NCBI RefSeq assembly: GCF_046630445.1
Contig: NC_092341.1
Span: forward strand, 5,644,001-5,708,000
From: Rutidosis leptorrhynchoides
Lineage: Eukaryota > Streptophyta > Magnoliopsida > Asterales > Asteraceae
Direction of reading: 5' to 3'
DNA length: 64,000 bases
Each line of letters starts with the position of its first letter. Position 1 is the first letter of the stretch. The notes beneath the pieces were generated by a model. The model did not search any database. It saw only the letters and a program-made list of their open reading frames with translations, and was not told the origin of the DNA. Below, in pieces: positions 35,885 to 46,700 of the stretch. Made by a program: the position numbers and the translations under genes.

Positions 35885-37872
35885 TGATGTTTCGCGAGGT
35901 GTATATAAAATAGCTTTAAATTTCAGCAGGAAATACTATTAAATACGATACAATTTTACACAAGATATTTATTTATTTATAGAATGGATATACTTAAACC
36001 TTGCTACAACACTTATAGGCAGTGTACCTAATCGTACAGTAGTGTAGTTTTTAGTAAGTCCGGTTCGTTCCACAGGGAAAATCTTTAAACAAAGCTTAAC
36101 GCTATATTAGTTTACTTTTATAAAAATACAAATATATATATAAGTAATATTATTATTATAAAGGGGGGTTTTTACCGTTTAATGACCGGTTTGTCGATTT
36201 TAAAACTTTAGTCGCAGTTAAAACCAAATGTAAAATAATAAATAAAAGACTTAATTTAAAGCGTAAAGTAAATAACGATAATGAAATTGCGATTAATAAA
36301 AATGCGATAAAATAAACTTGCGATAATTAAAAAGTACGATAATTAAAAGTGCAATTAACTACAATAACAATAAAAATGCGATAATTAGAAGTGCAATTAA
36401 ATATAAAATAAAGGAAATTAAATATGAAATAAAAGAATTATGCTTATTTAAACTTCCGTAATCATGATGTTTGACGTGTTGATTTTAGTTTTATGCCCAT
36501 GGGTTAATTGTCCTTTGTCCTGGATTATTTAATATGTCCGTCTGGTTTTTGTCCATAACAGTCCATCAGTCATAAATATAAAGTGCGAGTGTCCTCGTCA
36601 AATTATCCTTATACCCGAAGTTAAATATTCCAACTAATTGGGGACTTAAACTGTAACAAGATTTTAATACTTTGTTTAATAATTACACCAGGATGTCGAC
36701 TGAGTGTAACCCAAGGTTTTAATATTTTGTCATCAATTATACCAAGTGTCCTTGTACATAATTTCACCCCTGTTTTAATTATTCTAGTGGCTATTAATCC
36801 ATTCCCGTGTCCGGTTAAATGAACGATTATTCGTACATATAAATACCCCGCCCATCGTGTCCGATCGAGTGTGTATGATAATTTATAGGGACGCCCAATT
36901 GTAAATCTTTATATTAACATTAAAAAACTATCATTTAGTTAAACAAATATAAAGCCCATTAATAGCCCATAGTCTAATTTCCACAAGTGTCGTTCTTTTG
37001 TCCAAACTCCAATTATGGTACAAAGCCCAATTATCCAATTTTAGTAATTAGCCCAACATCATGATTACTTCGGATTAAATAAGCATAATAATAACTTAGC
37101 TACGAGACATTAAATTAAAAAGGTTGAACATAACTTACAATGATTAAAAATAGCGTAGCGTTACACGGACAGAATTTCGACTTACACCCTTACAACATTC
37201 GCTAACATACCCTTATTATTAGGATTAAAATTAAAATTAAAATTAAAATTAAAATATAAATATAAATATATACGTTTAGATATATGGATGGATATATTGG
37301 ATGGTTTTTACGATCAGAATGCGCGAGCTTTATAGGCAGTTTCAAAATTAGGGGCTCCGCGACTCGCGTAGTTTTTGCACTGCAAACTCCACAACTCGCG
37401 GAGTTTGCTTTTACAGCTCACATAAGTTTGGAGCCTTTCTTGCCGACGGTTTATAATATATTATATAATATATAAATAACTATAAGAATTATTTAAATAT
37501 TATATTATATTTATGTGCATAGTTGACTTGTAATTTTTAGTCCGTTGCGTCGAGCGTTGAGAGTTGACTCATGTCCCGGTTCCGGATTTTCGAACGTCCT
37601 TGCGTATAATTTAATATCTTGTACTTTGCGTTTTGAATCTTGTACTCTTGTAATTTCGAAACGTTTCTTATCAATAATTGGAACCTCTTTGATTGTATTT
37701 TGTACTTTTGAGCTTTTTGGTCGTTTGCGTCTTCAATTCGTCGAATCTGTCTTTTGTCTTCACCTTTTATTATTTAAACGAATATCACTTTTAAATAGAA
37801 CAATTGCAACTAAAAGCTTGTCTTTCTTGAGGAATAATGCTATGAAATATATGTTCGTTTTTAGCATTATCA
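35885..37872 (-). repeat. Athila D LTR, 3' LTR of the element
   Basis: 1988 bp; ends TGATGTTTCG and TTAGCATTATCA. Contains a dyad pair (37354-37372 and 37387-37404). In element orientation it begins TGATAATGCTAAAAACG. Confidence 0.97.
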
Positions 37873-39946
37873 AATATTCCTATACTTGAGCGTTGCTTGT
37901 CCTCAAGCAATATCGTCTTGAAATACTAGAATCACTTCTTTATTCTTCACACTTTGTACATCAGTGATTTCTATACGGCGGTATAAACAATGATAGTAAC
38001 GATATGGTTTACAGTCCCACATGACTATAAAAATTTAGATCCATTAAGGAAATTGGATCTTTATGAAAACATTTGATCTTTTGAAAATTAAATCTAGTTT
38101 TTGCCTTAGATAAGTTTTCCGGAATAACCCTTCACCGGTGTTTGCAAAATATTTTTGTGGGTTTGGTGGGTTTCAGATTTGAAAATTTTAGCTCAAAACT
38201 TGCGGTTTTGTGTCACCCACTTGCTAACCTTGTATTAGGAAAGCAACACGTCCAGTTTACTTGTCCCGTATATTACCTTTCGGTAAACTACCGTCCGGTT
38301 GTAAAGGAAAGCGTTGAACAAGCAACTGTTAAGGCAATGTCCCCTGACATGCTTTTAATTATGGTCTATAACGTGTCGGACGCAATTACTATCCTTGGTA
38401 GGAGCAATAGTAAAGCTCACCCTTATGATTTTTCGGTCTGACACAAGGTCCTGTCTTTGACCACTATGCAACCACCGTTCTTACGGTTGACACCCGATTT
38501 AGTTCAGGTGACCTAATGAATTCCAGGTGAATTCCTAGGATTTTACGTTCAATGGTAATGAACGCATTGAAAATAGAGTTTTCAGAAAACAAATCGGTTT
38601 GTAATTTTGATCAAAATATTTTCTCGTTCAAGCTCGAGTTTAGATATCATTGAATTCCTTGAGTTTGTAATTCTCAATCTTTAAGGTCAATCTCAAGGAT
38701 TGAGTAATATCAGGCTTAAAAGCTGATTTTTGATCTTTTAAGGAGATTATCCTTTCTGGGGACCTGATTCATTAGTCTTATCCAGCTAATTTGCATGGTG
38801 CCCCCCATTGTACGAGATAAATCCTTCTCATGGTTAGGATAAATCTGACCACTTGGCGACCCTGTTTAATGCTGAGGTCCGTGGATTTCCTACTGATTTT
38901 AGTGATGACTTTTCTAGATTTTTCGTCAACCTACAGCTGGTCTGGACGACAACTTCTTGACCTAAATCAAGAAGCGCGTTTCTTTTTCGGAAGACTTTAC
39001 TTCCTTTTAATGATGGAATTGATTCATCGTGTAGATCCATCTCTTCTTTTCTTTCATCGGGTAAAATAGTTTAGTTTAGTCCAAAGCAAAAGTATTTTCA
39101 GTTATTTGTACAAAAATATGTGACATATGTTTTGAATAACTTGAAGAATTTTCCCACACTTGGCTTTTATTTTCCTTTTTATCGTCCTCTATTCCATTTT
39201 AAATGAATTTTAACATTTTGGTTTGTTTCTCAATTTATGTCCTTTCCGAGGATACAATAATTTCGGTGTTAAAACCTAGTTTTATCGTTCATAAATATGT
39301 ATAAACATGATTTTGAGTTCATTTAATTGAAAATTTTGAAAATTTTTACTAGAATTGAGTAGTCAGTATATAAGACTAGGGCTGTTCTTTATTATCAGAG
39401 AGCACTAGATTCTAATACAACTACTGCTTTACTAGTATTTTTAATGGTAACCAAGTGTTTAAGATAAAAATTTTAAAATCCAAAAGAATTTAACCCCTTC
39501 CCACACTTAAGATCTTGCAATGCCCTCATTTGCAAGAAATCAGTAACAATTTAAATTATTGAGGGTGATTTGTGTGAAAATGATTAAATTTTACCAAAGT
39601 TTCCAAATATATTGGCGTTTGTTTGCTGAATGATAAATGGTGCACATCATTTGTTCATTCCGTCTTGTTGTTATTTCACATATATTTTGCATCTTGTCGT
39701 CAAAATTAGTTGCTTTTGCTGAACTTAATGCCAGTCTTTGAAAATGCGTTGTTTTACCCTGTTGTGTACATAAGATAAACTGCAAACATATATACATATT
39801 TTTGAAGTTTGGTATATTACCCCACATTCAAAAATTATTAAAATCTAAGAATAAAAGTTAGAAAATAAAAAAAAACTATTACAATATTAACATAAGTATT
39901 AAACGTAACAACATTACAAATAATAAAATAAAAAAAACTAAGTAGA
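37873..39946 (-). other. Athila D 3' non-coding region
   Basis: About 2.1 kb with no supported gene, between the env-position ORF and the 3' LTR. Collinear with B 6287-8385 and well conserved for non-coding DNA. The LTR-proximal part reads, on the minus strand, GAGGACAAGCAACG then TCAAGTATAGGAATATT, the probable polypurine side. Confidence 0.75.
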
Positions 39947-41293
39947 CTAGGGATGATACTGATACCAATAGGGGTTCCATGCATAACCATAGGTGCTATA
40001 GAATGCTTCGGCTGGGTTATACGTAGGATACGGTGGTTGCATCTCTATAGACCAGGGAGGGAATATGGGTTTTGGAGTAGGAATATAGTTTCTACCTATA
40101 TGTTGGCAATAAGCTATGATTTGGTTTTGATGAACTTGCCAATCTTCAAATGCTCTCTGTCTAGCATTTTCGTACTCCTGTGCAGCTATAAACCTTTGCA
40201 TTTCTTGCATTTCATTTCCCCCTCCTACATTACCTTGCTGTTGGTTTCTCTCAACCTGTGGATGTCTACCATGGTATTGTACTGCGGCGTTATTTCGCCT
40301 CTTCAAAACTTTCGCACCATGGTATACATTTAAACCTATAGTATCGCGGGGTTCTGGTTCTTCGACTAATAATCCCCCCGGACTTATATCCACACCGAGA
40401 TATTCAGCAATCAAAGTAATAAAAATACCACCTCCTATTATGCTATGCGGTCTCATCCCCCTAACCATAGCTGATAAATAATAACCCACACAATAAGGTA
40501 TACTTACAGCGCTTTGTGGGTCTCGAATACACATATGGTAAAACAAATCCTGTTCATTTACCTTTTCCTTGTTCTTACCTCTTTGTGTAATCGAATTAGC
40601 TAAAAACCTATGAATTACTCTTAATTCAGCTCTATCTATATTCAAATAAGAGTAATTTCCCCCTTTGAATCGGTGATGGCTTGTCATTTGACTCCATACA
40701 CCATGTGTATCAAAATTTTCATCTATCTTTCTACCATTTAGTATCAACCCTCTACAATCGGCAGATGCTAACTCCTCAGGCGTATATATACGTAAAGCCT
40801 GAGCCATGTCTAGTAAAGACATGTGGCGCATCGAACCTCCTAACAAAAATCTAATAAAAGATCGATCGGTTAAACTAGCTACCCGATCATTTAATTCTAT
40901 ACTACACAACAATTCTTCACACCATACTTTATATACAGGTCTACGCATGGTGAATAAACGTACCCAGTCGTTAAAAGTAGAATTACCATACCTCTGTGCA
41001 AGTAATTCCCTAATTGGCTCGGCCAATTCTACAGCTTCTAATGGTCCCCATTCTATGACCCTAGGTACCTCAACAACTTTAGAATGAAGAGTATGCAAAC
41101 CCCTTTGGTATTTTGGATAATCTATCCAAAGTCTGTCAAATCTCAGGTTCGGGTGCAAATCTTCCAAGTGCATATCAGAAAATGTCATGACTGGATGAGG
41201 TATATCTTGCTTGTAGTAGTTATCCACCTCCTGTTGTTCCGCATTCTCAGCAGGAGCATTGCGAGCTTGGGATGAAGATTCACCCCTTTCAGT
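39947..41293 (-). CDS. Athila env-position ORF (ATHILA ORF1-like)
   Basis: Open for about 448 codons to a stop at 39947, with no internal break. There is no conventional ATG near the start; the frame opens directly at a splice-acceptor sequence, GATGTGTTTTGCAG, whose AG lies at 41295-41294. Conserved blocks: DRSFIRFLLGGSMRHMSLLD, IYTPEELASADCRGLI, RAELRVIHRFLANSITQRG and FYHMCIRDPQSAVSIPYC. The C-terminal part is Pro/Tyr/Gln-rich. I see no signal peptide or clear membrane segment. Position downstream of pol is that of the env-like or ORF1 frame of Athila elements; its role is not established. Copy B carries a broken version. Confidence 0.85.
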   Translation of the reverse strand, partial: TERGESSSQARNAPAENAEQQEVDNYYKQDIPHPVMTFSDMHLEDLHPNLRFDRLWIDYPKYQRGLHTLHSKVVEVPRVIEWGPLEAVELAEPIRELLAQRYGNSTFNDWVRLFTMRRPVYKVWCEELLCSIELNDRVASLTDRSFIRFLLGGSMRHMSLLDMAQALRIYTPEELASADCRGLILNGRKIDENFDTHGVWSQMTSHHRFKGGNYSYLNIDRAELRVIHRFLANSITQRGKNKEKVNEQDLFYHMCIRDPQSAVSIPYCVGYYLSAMVRGMRPHSIIGGGIFITLIAEYLGVDISPGGLLVEEPEPRDTIGLNVYHGAKVLKRRNNAAVQYHGRHPQVERNQQQGNVGGGNEMQEMQRFIAAQEYENARQRAFEDWQVHQNQIIAYCQHIGRNYIPTPKPIFPPWSIEMQPPYPTYNPAEAFYSTYGYAWNPYWYQYHP

Positions 41294-41310
41294 CTGCAAA
41301 ACACATCAAA
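41291..41310 (-). promoter_or_regulatory. Putative 3' splice site ahead of the env-position ORF
   Basis: On the minus strand the sequence runs TTTGATGTGTTTTGCAG followed by ACTGAAAGG, with the AG at 41295-41294. The open frame begins here in phase. A spliced subgenomic mRNA would give the ORF a start codon from an upstream exon. The donor was not identified. Confidence 0.5.
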
Positions 41311-43148
41311 CACAATTTTTGTGCATCCAAATATGCATTAGTGTCAGCAAAATCATCAATCAAAATAATTACAATGACATGATCAATTTATATCAAACTT
41401 AAGCTCATTTTCATATTTTCATCAAATCTACACTTTTTCAAATAAGCATATACGAAAATGTTCGCCAAGTTCATAAGCATTCAACTCAAATAACATGTCA
41501 AAATAATCATTACTAGCAATTAAACAAGTTTCAAATGGAATTATCTCTCAAAAATCAAGTTCATGAATTTTAAGACTTGAAAAAGTCCACTTTAATTCTC
41601 AAAATCATGTTTAGGCTCAAAGTTTGGATCATTTAACTACCTAAACATGTTACACTACTTAATTTAGCAACAATTCATGACAAAAATCGGCCATAACCTG
41701 TTTATATCAAAAAGCCCCAAATTTGCTCAAGAACACAAACCCTAGATTACTCAAAATTTGAAGTTTAAGGCTTCTAATCATGTTAAATAGCATCAATCTA
41801 GGTTATACAAGCATAATACATAATCAATTTAAGCATAATTACACTAAAAAGCATCAAAATCAAATCGGGGAAAAAAATTGCTCAAGAACACTAATTTTCG
41901 GATTAAATGGTGTTTAGGTGTAGAAATTTACCGTTTTTCTTGAGTAATTCCTTGATAGCATCCTTCTCAACACGATTTTAGTAAAAGATTTGATGATTAA
42001 CGGTTAAAAATTGTGATTTTGGGGGTGTTTTTGCGATTTTTTTCGGCAGTTTTTCGCTGTATGTGTGGGTGGTAGTGTGGACTGATCAGTTCTTTGCGTT
42101 TTATTTTTTTCTGTAATTAGGTCCCTCCGCGAGTCGCGGTGTTTGGACCTTCAAACTCCGCGAGTCGCGGAGTTTTTTATTTTTATTTTATAACATCTTA
42201 TATTAATTAAAACAATTAAGTAATTAATTTTAAAATTTTGTTTCCCTTGTTATTTAGGACGAGGTCGTTTCGGATCGATGTCTTAGTCCGTCCTTCGACA
42301 AAATTTTAAAATTTGTCTTTTTGTAGCGATTGTTTTAAAAGCTAAGATTTTTGTGTTTTTTAATGTTTTTGGCATACTTTAATTCAATAAGATTAAAAAT
42401 AATGATAATAAAAGTTCTCGTCCCTCCCTTGGGTAAAGCAATTTCGGTTCAAAGACCTAGTCTTCAACTTACGACGAATTTTAAAAATCATATTTTTAAC
42501 TTAATGAGATAAAGTAAATTTTTGTTTTTAAATTCACACAATTTAAATATAAAATTCAAAATTAATATTAAAAATTCACACCAAACTTTAAAATTTGAAA
42601 TGCATAAAATTAAAAATTCATATTTTTTAAAAATTAAAGATTCACACCAAACTTAATTTAAAAATTCATATTATAAATTCACACCAAACTTATATTAATT
42701 TTTCAAATATTTACAATTTTAAATATATTGTTTTTACAAAGTTTACAATATTAATTTAAGATTTATATATTAATTTTAAAAACATGGTAAAAATAAAATT
42801 AAAAATCTTTTTGGCTTTTTATCCCACTTTAATCAATCAAATATTATCAAAAATATGCGCCCCTCTTTTCGGTAAAGTAATTTCGGTTCCATGACCTAAT
42901 TTAACTCATGACGAATTTTTGAAATATTTTGGGTTGATTGATTAAAGATATTTATACCTTAAGAATAAACGTTAAATTTCGCAGTGATGTAATAAATTTT
43001 TGAATGATATCAATAATTTCGATCGCCAAACCTAATTTTATTCAATACCAATTTAATACTTTATAGCGAACAAATTAGCGTTTATTATCAAAAGGTTAAA
43101 AATAAAAAATAAAAAAAACTGTACAGACTTACCTGTGAGATAGTATTC
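41311..43148 (-). other. Athila D inter-ORF spacer
   Basis: About 1.85 kb of AT-rich DNA with no coding frame. It holds the GC-rich dyad pair at 42125-42139 and 42156-42172, and AATTCACACCAAACTT repeats around 42530-42690. B has lost the part nearest the env-position ORF. Confidence 0.75.
42125..42172. repeat. GC-rich dyad pair in Athila D spacer
   Basis: CTCCGCGAGTCGCGG (42125-42139) and CTCCGCGAGTCGCGGAG (42156-42172), 31 bp apart. The second is a perfect palindrome with 8-bp arms around one base. Striking in the surrounding AT-rich sequence. Confidence 0.95.
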
Positions 43149-43565
43149 TTAGTTATATGATCTATTCCATTCATAAGATAGTCGGTTTAATTGGTTTTCC
43201 ATGGCTACATAGGCGTAACCTCGAGCATTCAGTGTCTTTTCTTCTAAACATACGAACGGTCCGTCTCTGCATAAAGTAACAAATTCGGTATTTGAATAGG
43301 TTTGATTATTTGAACATTTACCTCCATGTGACCATTTTCCGCATTTGTGACATCTTTCTAGGTGTCGTGCTCTTCTTTTCGCTGCGGATTTTGATTTTCC
43401 TTTACCAAATTGTAACTTATTATCTTCGCATCTGGATTCTTTTCTAACTTCGTCCAATCTTTTTCTGATTACTGATACTATTTCACTCGGAAGTGTGTCA
43501 TTATTACGTTTAGTGATCAAAGCGTGTAGCATTAGATCATGGTTTAGTTCACAGGCAGTCTTCAT
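43149..43565 (-). CDS. Small basic zinc-knuckle ORF, Athila accessory
   Basis: Intact 138-codon ORF with ATG at 43565. N-terminal half: LMLHALITKRNNDTLPS and a helix-prone charged stretch. Middle: basic GKGKSKSAAKRRARHLERC, a possible nuclear-targeting or nucleic-acid-binding segment. Then the knuckle CHKCGKWSHGGKC with spacing CX2CX4HX3C, one residue shorter before the last Cys than the usual retroviral CX2CX4HX4C. C-terminal half: TYSNTEFVTLC and LNARGYAYVAMENQL. It starts about 165 bp downstream of the pol stop. The copy in B (10632-11048) is also open and clearly homologous. I do not recognise the family; an RNA-binding accessory protein is inferred from the knuckle and basic patch. Confidence 0.8.
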   Translation of the reverse strand: MKTACELNHDLMLHALITKRNNDTLPSEIVSVIRKRLDEVRKESRCEDNKLQFGKGKSKSAAKRRARHLERCHKCGKWSHGGKCSNNQTYSNTEFVTLCRDGPFVCLEEKTLNARGYAYVAMENQLNRLSYEWNRSYN

Positions 43566-43729
43566 TTCCTAAAAAAAATAAAAATTCAGAATGGGGGGAG
43601 AAGACTAGTTCTTTAGGGTCTGCTAGGGAAAGACCATTCGGGTTCCATTTTCGAGAACTACACGAAAACAGACAATCTAACTCTAACAGAAATACATATT
43701 ATCCTTTAAAGACTTGATTCTCCCCACAC

Positions 43730-46700
43730 TTAGTTAGCTGTGGTGTCGAAATTATGATTAACTTCGTTGTCGACTTCCATCGGACTATCTATGTAGTGTT
43801 TAACTCTGTGACCATTAACTTTAAATTCAATCCCATTTGAATTTATTAATTCTATCGTTCCGTATGGGAAAACTCTTTTGACTATGAATGGTCCAGACCA
43901 TCTTGATTTCAATTTTTCAGGAAATAGCTTGAATCGTGAATTGAAAAGAAGAACTCTGTCTCCTTCTTTAAATTCTTTTGAACTTCTGATTCTTTTATCA
44001 TGCCATTTCTTCGTTCTTTCTTTATAGATTAACGAATTTTCGTATGCTTCATGTCTTAATTCTTCTAATTCATTTAGTTGACTTAATTGTAGACGTCCGG
44101 CTTCATGTAAATCAAGATTACATGTCTTCAAAGCCCAAAATGCTTTGTGTTCAATTTCTACTGGAAGATGACATGCTTTTCCATAAACAAGGCTAAAAGG
44201 TGTGGTTCCAATTGGAGTTTTGTAGGCTGTTCTAAAAGCCCAGAGTGCATCCTCCAATTTAATAGACCATTCCTTCGGATTTGATCCTACGGTTTTCTCT
44301 AGAATACGTTTTAAAGCTCGGTTGGTATTTTCAACTTGTCCACTTGTTTGTGGATGATATGCGGTGGAGATTTTATGAGTTACTCCATATCTTTTAAGAA
44401 CTTTCTCAAGTTGATTATTACAGAAATGAGTACCCCGATCACTTATTAAAGCTTTCGGTGTTCCAAACCTTGCAAAAAGACGTTTTAAAAAGTTGACTAC
44501 AACTCGTGCATCGTTAGTTGGGAGAGCTTGTGCTTCCGCCCATTTAGATACATAATCAATGGCTACGAGAATATAGAGATTATTATGAGATTTTGGAAAT
44601 GGACCCATAAAGTCAATACCCCAAATGTCAAATACTTCACATACTTGGATGACATTTTGTGGCATTTCATCACGTTGACTTATTTTTCCGGCCCTTTGAC
44701 AAGCATCACAGGATTTGCAAAGAAGGTGTGAGTCTTTGTAAATTGTAGGCCAATAGAATCCAGCATCATAAACTTTTCTTGCTGTTAGTTGAGGCCCATA
44801 ATGCCCTCCTGTTGGTCCTGTGTGACAATGGTTTAAAATTTTACTAGCTTCATTTCCAAATACACATCGGCGTATTATTCCATCGGGACAACTTTTAAAC
44901 AGATGTGGATCTTCCCAAAAATAGTGTTTTATATCACTGAAGAATTTCTTTCGTTTTTGGTACGATAATCCTTTTTCAAGGAATCCACATACTAAATAGT
45001 TTGCATAGTCTGCAAACCATGGGATTTCATTATAATCTATCTTCAATAGATATTCATCAGGAAAGTTGTCTTGTATGGCCGATTCATTTAGAACTTCTAA
45101 TTCGGGATTTTCAAGACGAGAAAGATGATCAGCGGCGAGATTTTCTGCTCCTCTTTTATCTCGGATTTCAATATCAAACTCTTGTAAGAGTAAGATCCAA
45201 CGGATTAATCTTGGTTTAGCATCTTGTTTTGAAAATAGGTATCTAAGAGCAGAATGGTCGGTATAGACCACCGTTTTTGCTAGAACGACATATGAACGAA
45301 ATTTGTCAAAAGCAAAGACAATAGCAAGGAGTTCTTTTTCAGTAGTTGTATATTTCGTTTGTGCTCCTTGTAACGTCTTACTAGCATAATATATAGGTTG
45401 AAATCGTTTTTTAATCCTTTGTCCTAAAACGGCTCCCATTGCAAAATCACTTGCATCGCACATTAGTTCAAATGGTAGATTCCAATTTGGTGTTATCATG
45501 ATCGGCGCATTAGTGAGTTTTTCTTTAAGAATATTAAAAGATTTGATACACTCATCGGAAAAGATGAATGGAGCATCCTTTTCTAGGAGTTTATTCATAG
45601 GAGTGACAATTTTAGAAAAATCTTTTATGAAACGTCGGTAAAAACCGGCATGCCCTAGAAAACTCCTAACTCCTCTAACATTGGTGGGATGTGGAAGTTT
45701 AGCAATTATATCTACTTTAGCTCTATCCACTTCAATTCCTTCATTTGAAATTTTATGACCAAGAACGATGCCTTCTTTAACCATGAAATGGCATTTTTCC
45801 CAATTAAGTACTAGATTTGATTGTTCGCATCTAATAAGCATTCGTTCTAGATTAACTAGACATGATTCAAATGTATCACCGAAGACTGAAAAGTCATCCA
45901 TGAAAACTTCCATGCATTCTTCTATCATGTCATGAAAAATCGCCATCATACACCTTTGAAAGGTTGCAGGGGCGTTACAAAGTCCAAATGGCATGCGTTT
46001 GTAAGCAAAAGTACCATAAGGGCACGTGAATGTGGTTTTCTCTTGATCTTCGGGTGCTATTGGAATTTGAAAATATCCGGAAAATCCATCTAGAAAACAA
46101 TAGTAACTATTTCCGGCTAATCTTTCCAACATTTGATCTATGAAAGGTAAGGGAAAGTGATCTTTTCTGGTGGCGTCATTTAATTTTCTATAATCAATAC
46201 ATACACGCCATCCTGTTACAGTTCTAGTAGGAATAAGCTCATTTTTTTCATTTGTAATGACAGTCATGCCACCCTTCTTAGGCACGCATTGAACTGGGCT
46301 TACCCATGGACTATCAGAGATTGGATAAATTAGACCTGCATCTAGCAGTTTAATAATCTCTTTCTTAACTACATCTTGCATATTAGGATTTAGTCTTCGT
46401 TGGCGTTGCACATACGTTTTATGACCTTCTTCCATAAGGATTTTATGTGTGCCATACGAAGGACTTATTCCTTTAATATCATGAAGCTTCCATGCAATGG
46501 CTGGTTTATGAGCTTTCAACACATAAATGAGTTGTGATTTCTCATTTTCAGTAAGAGAAGACGATATTATTACCGGTAATTCAGATTCACCATGTAAATA
46601 AGCGTATTCCAAATGGTTTGAAAGTGGCTTTAACTCTAATTTCGGAGGTTCTTCTATCGATGATTTATATCAATATCTGTCTTCTTCTTTTAGCATTTGA

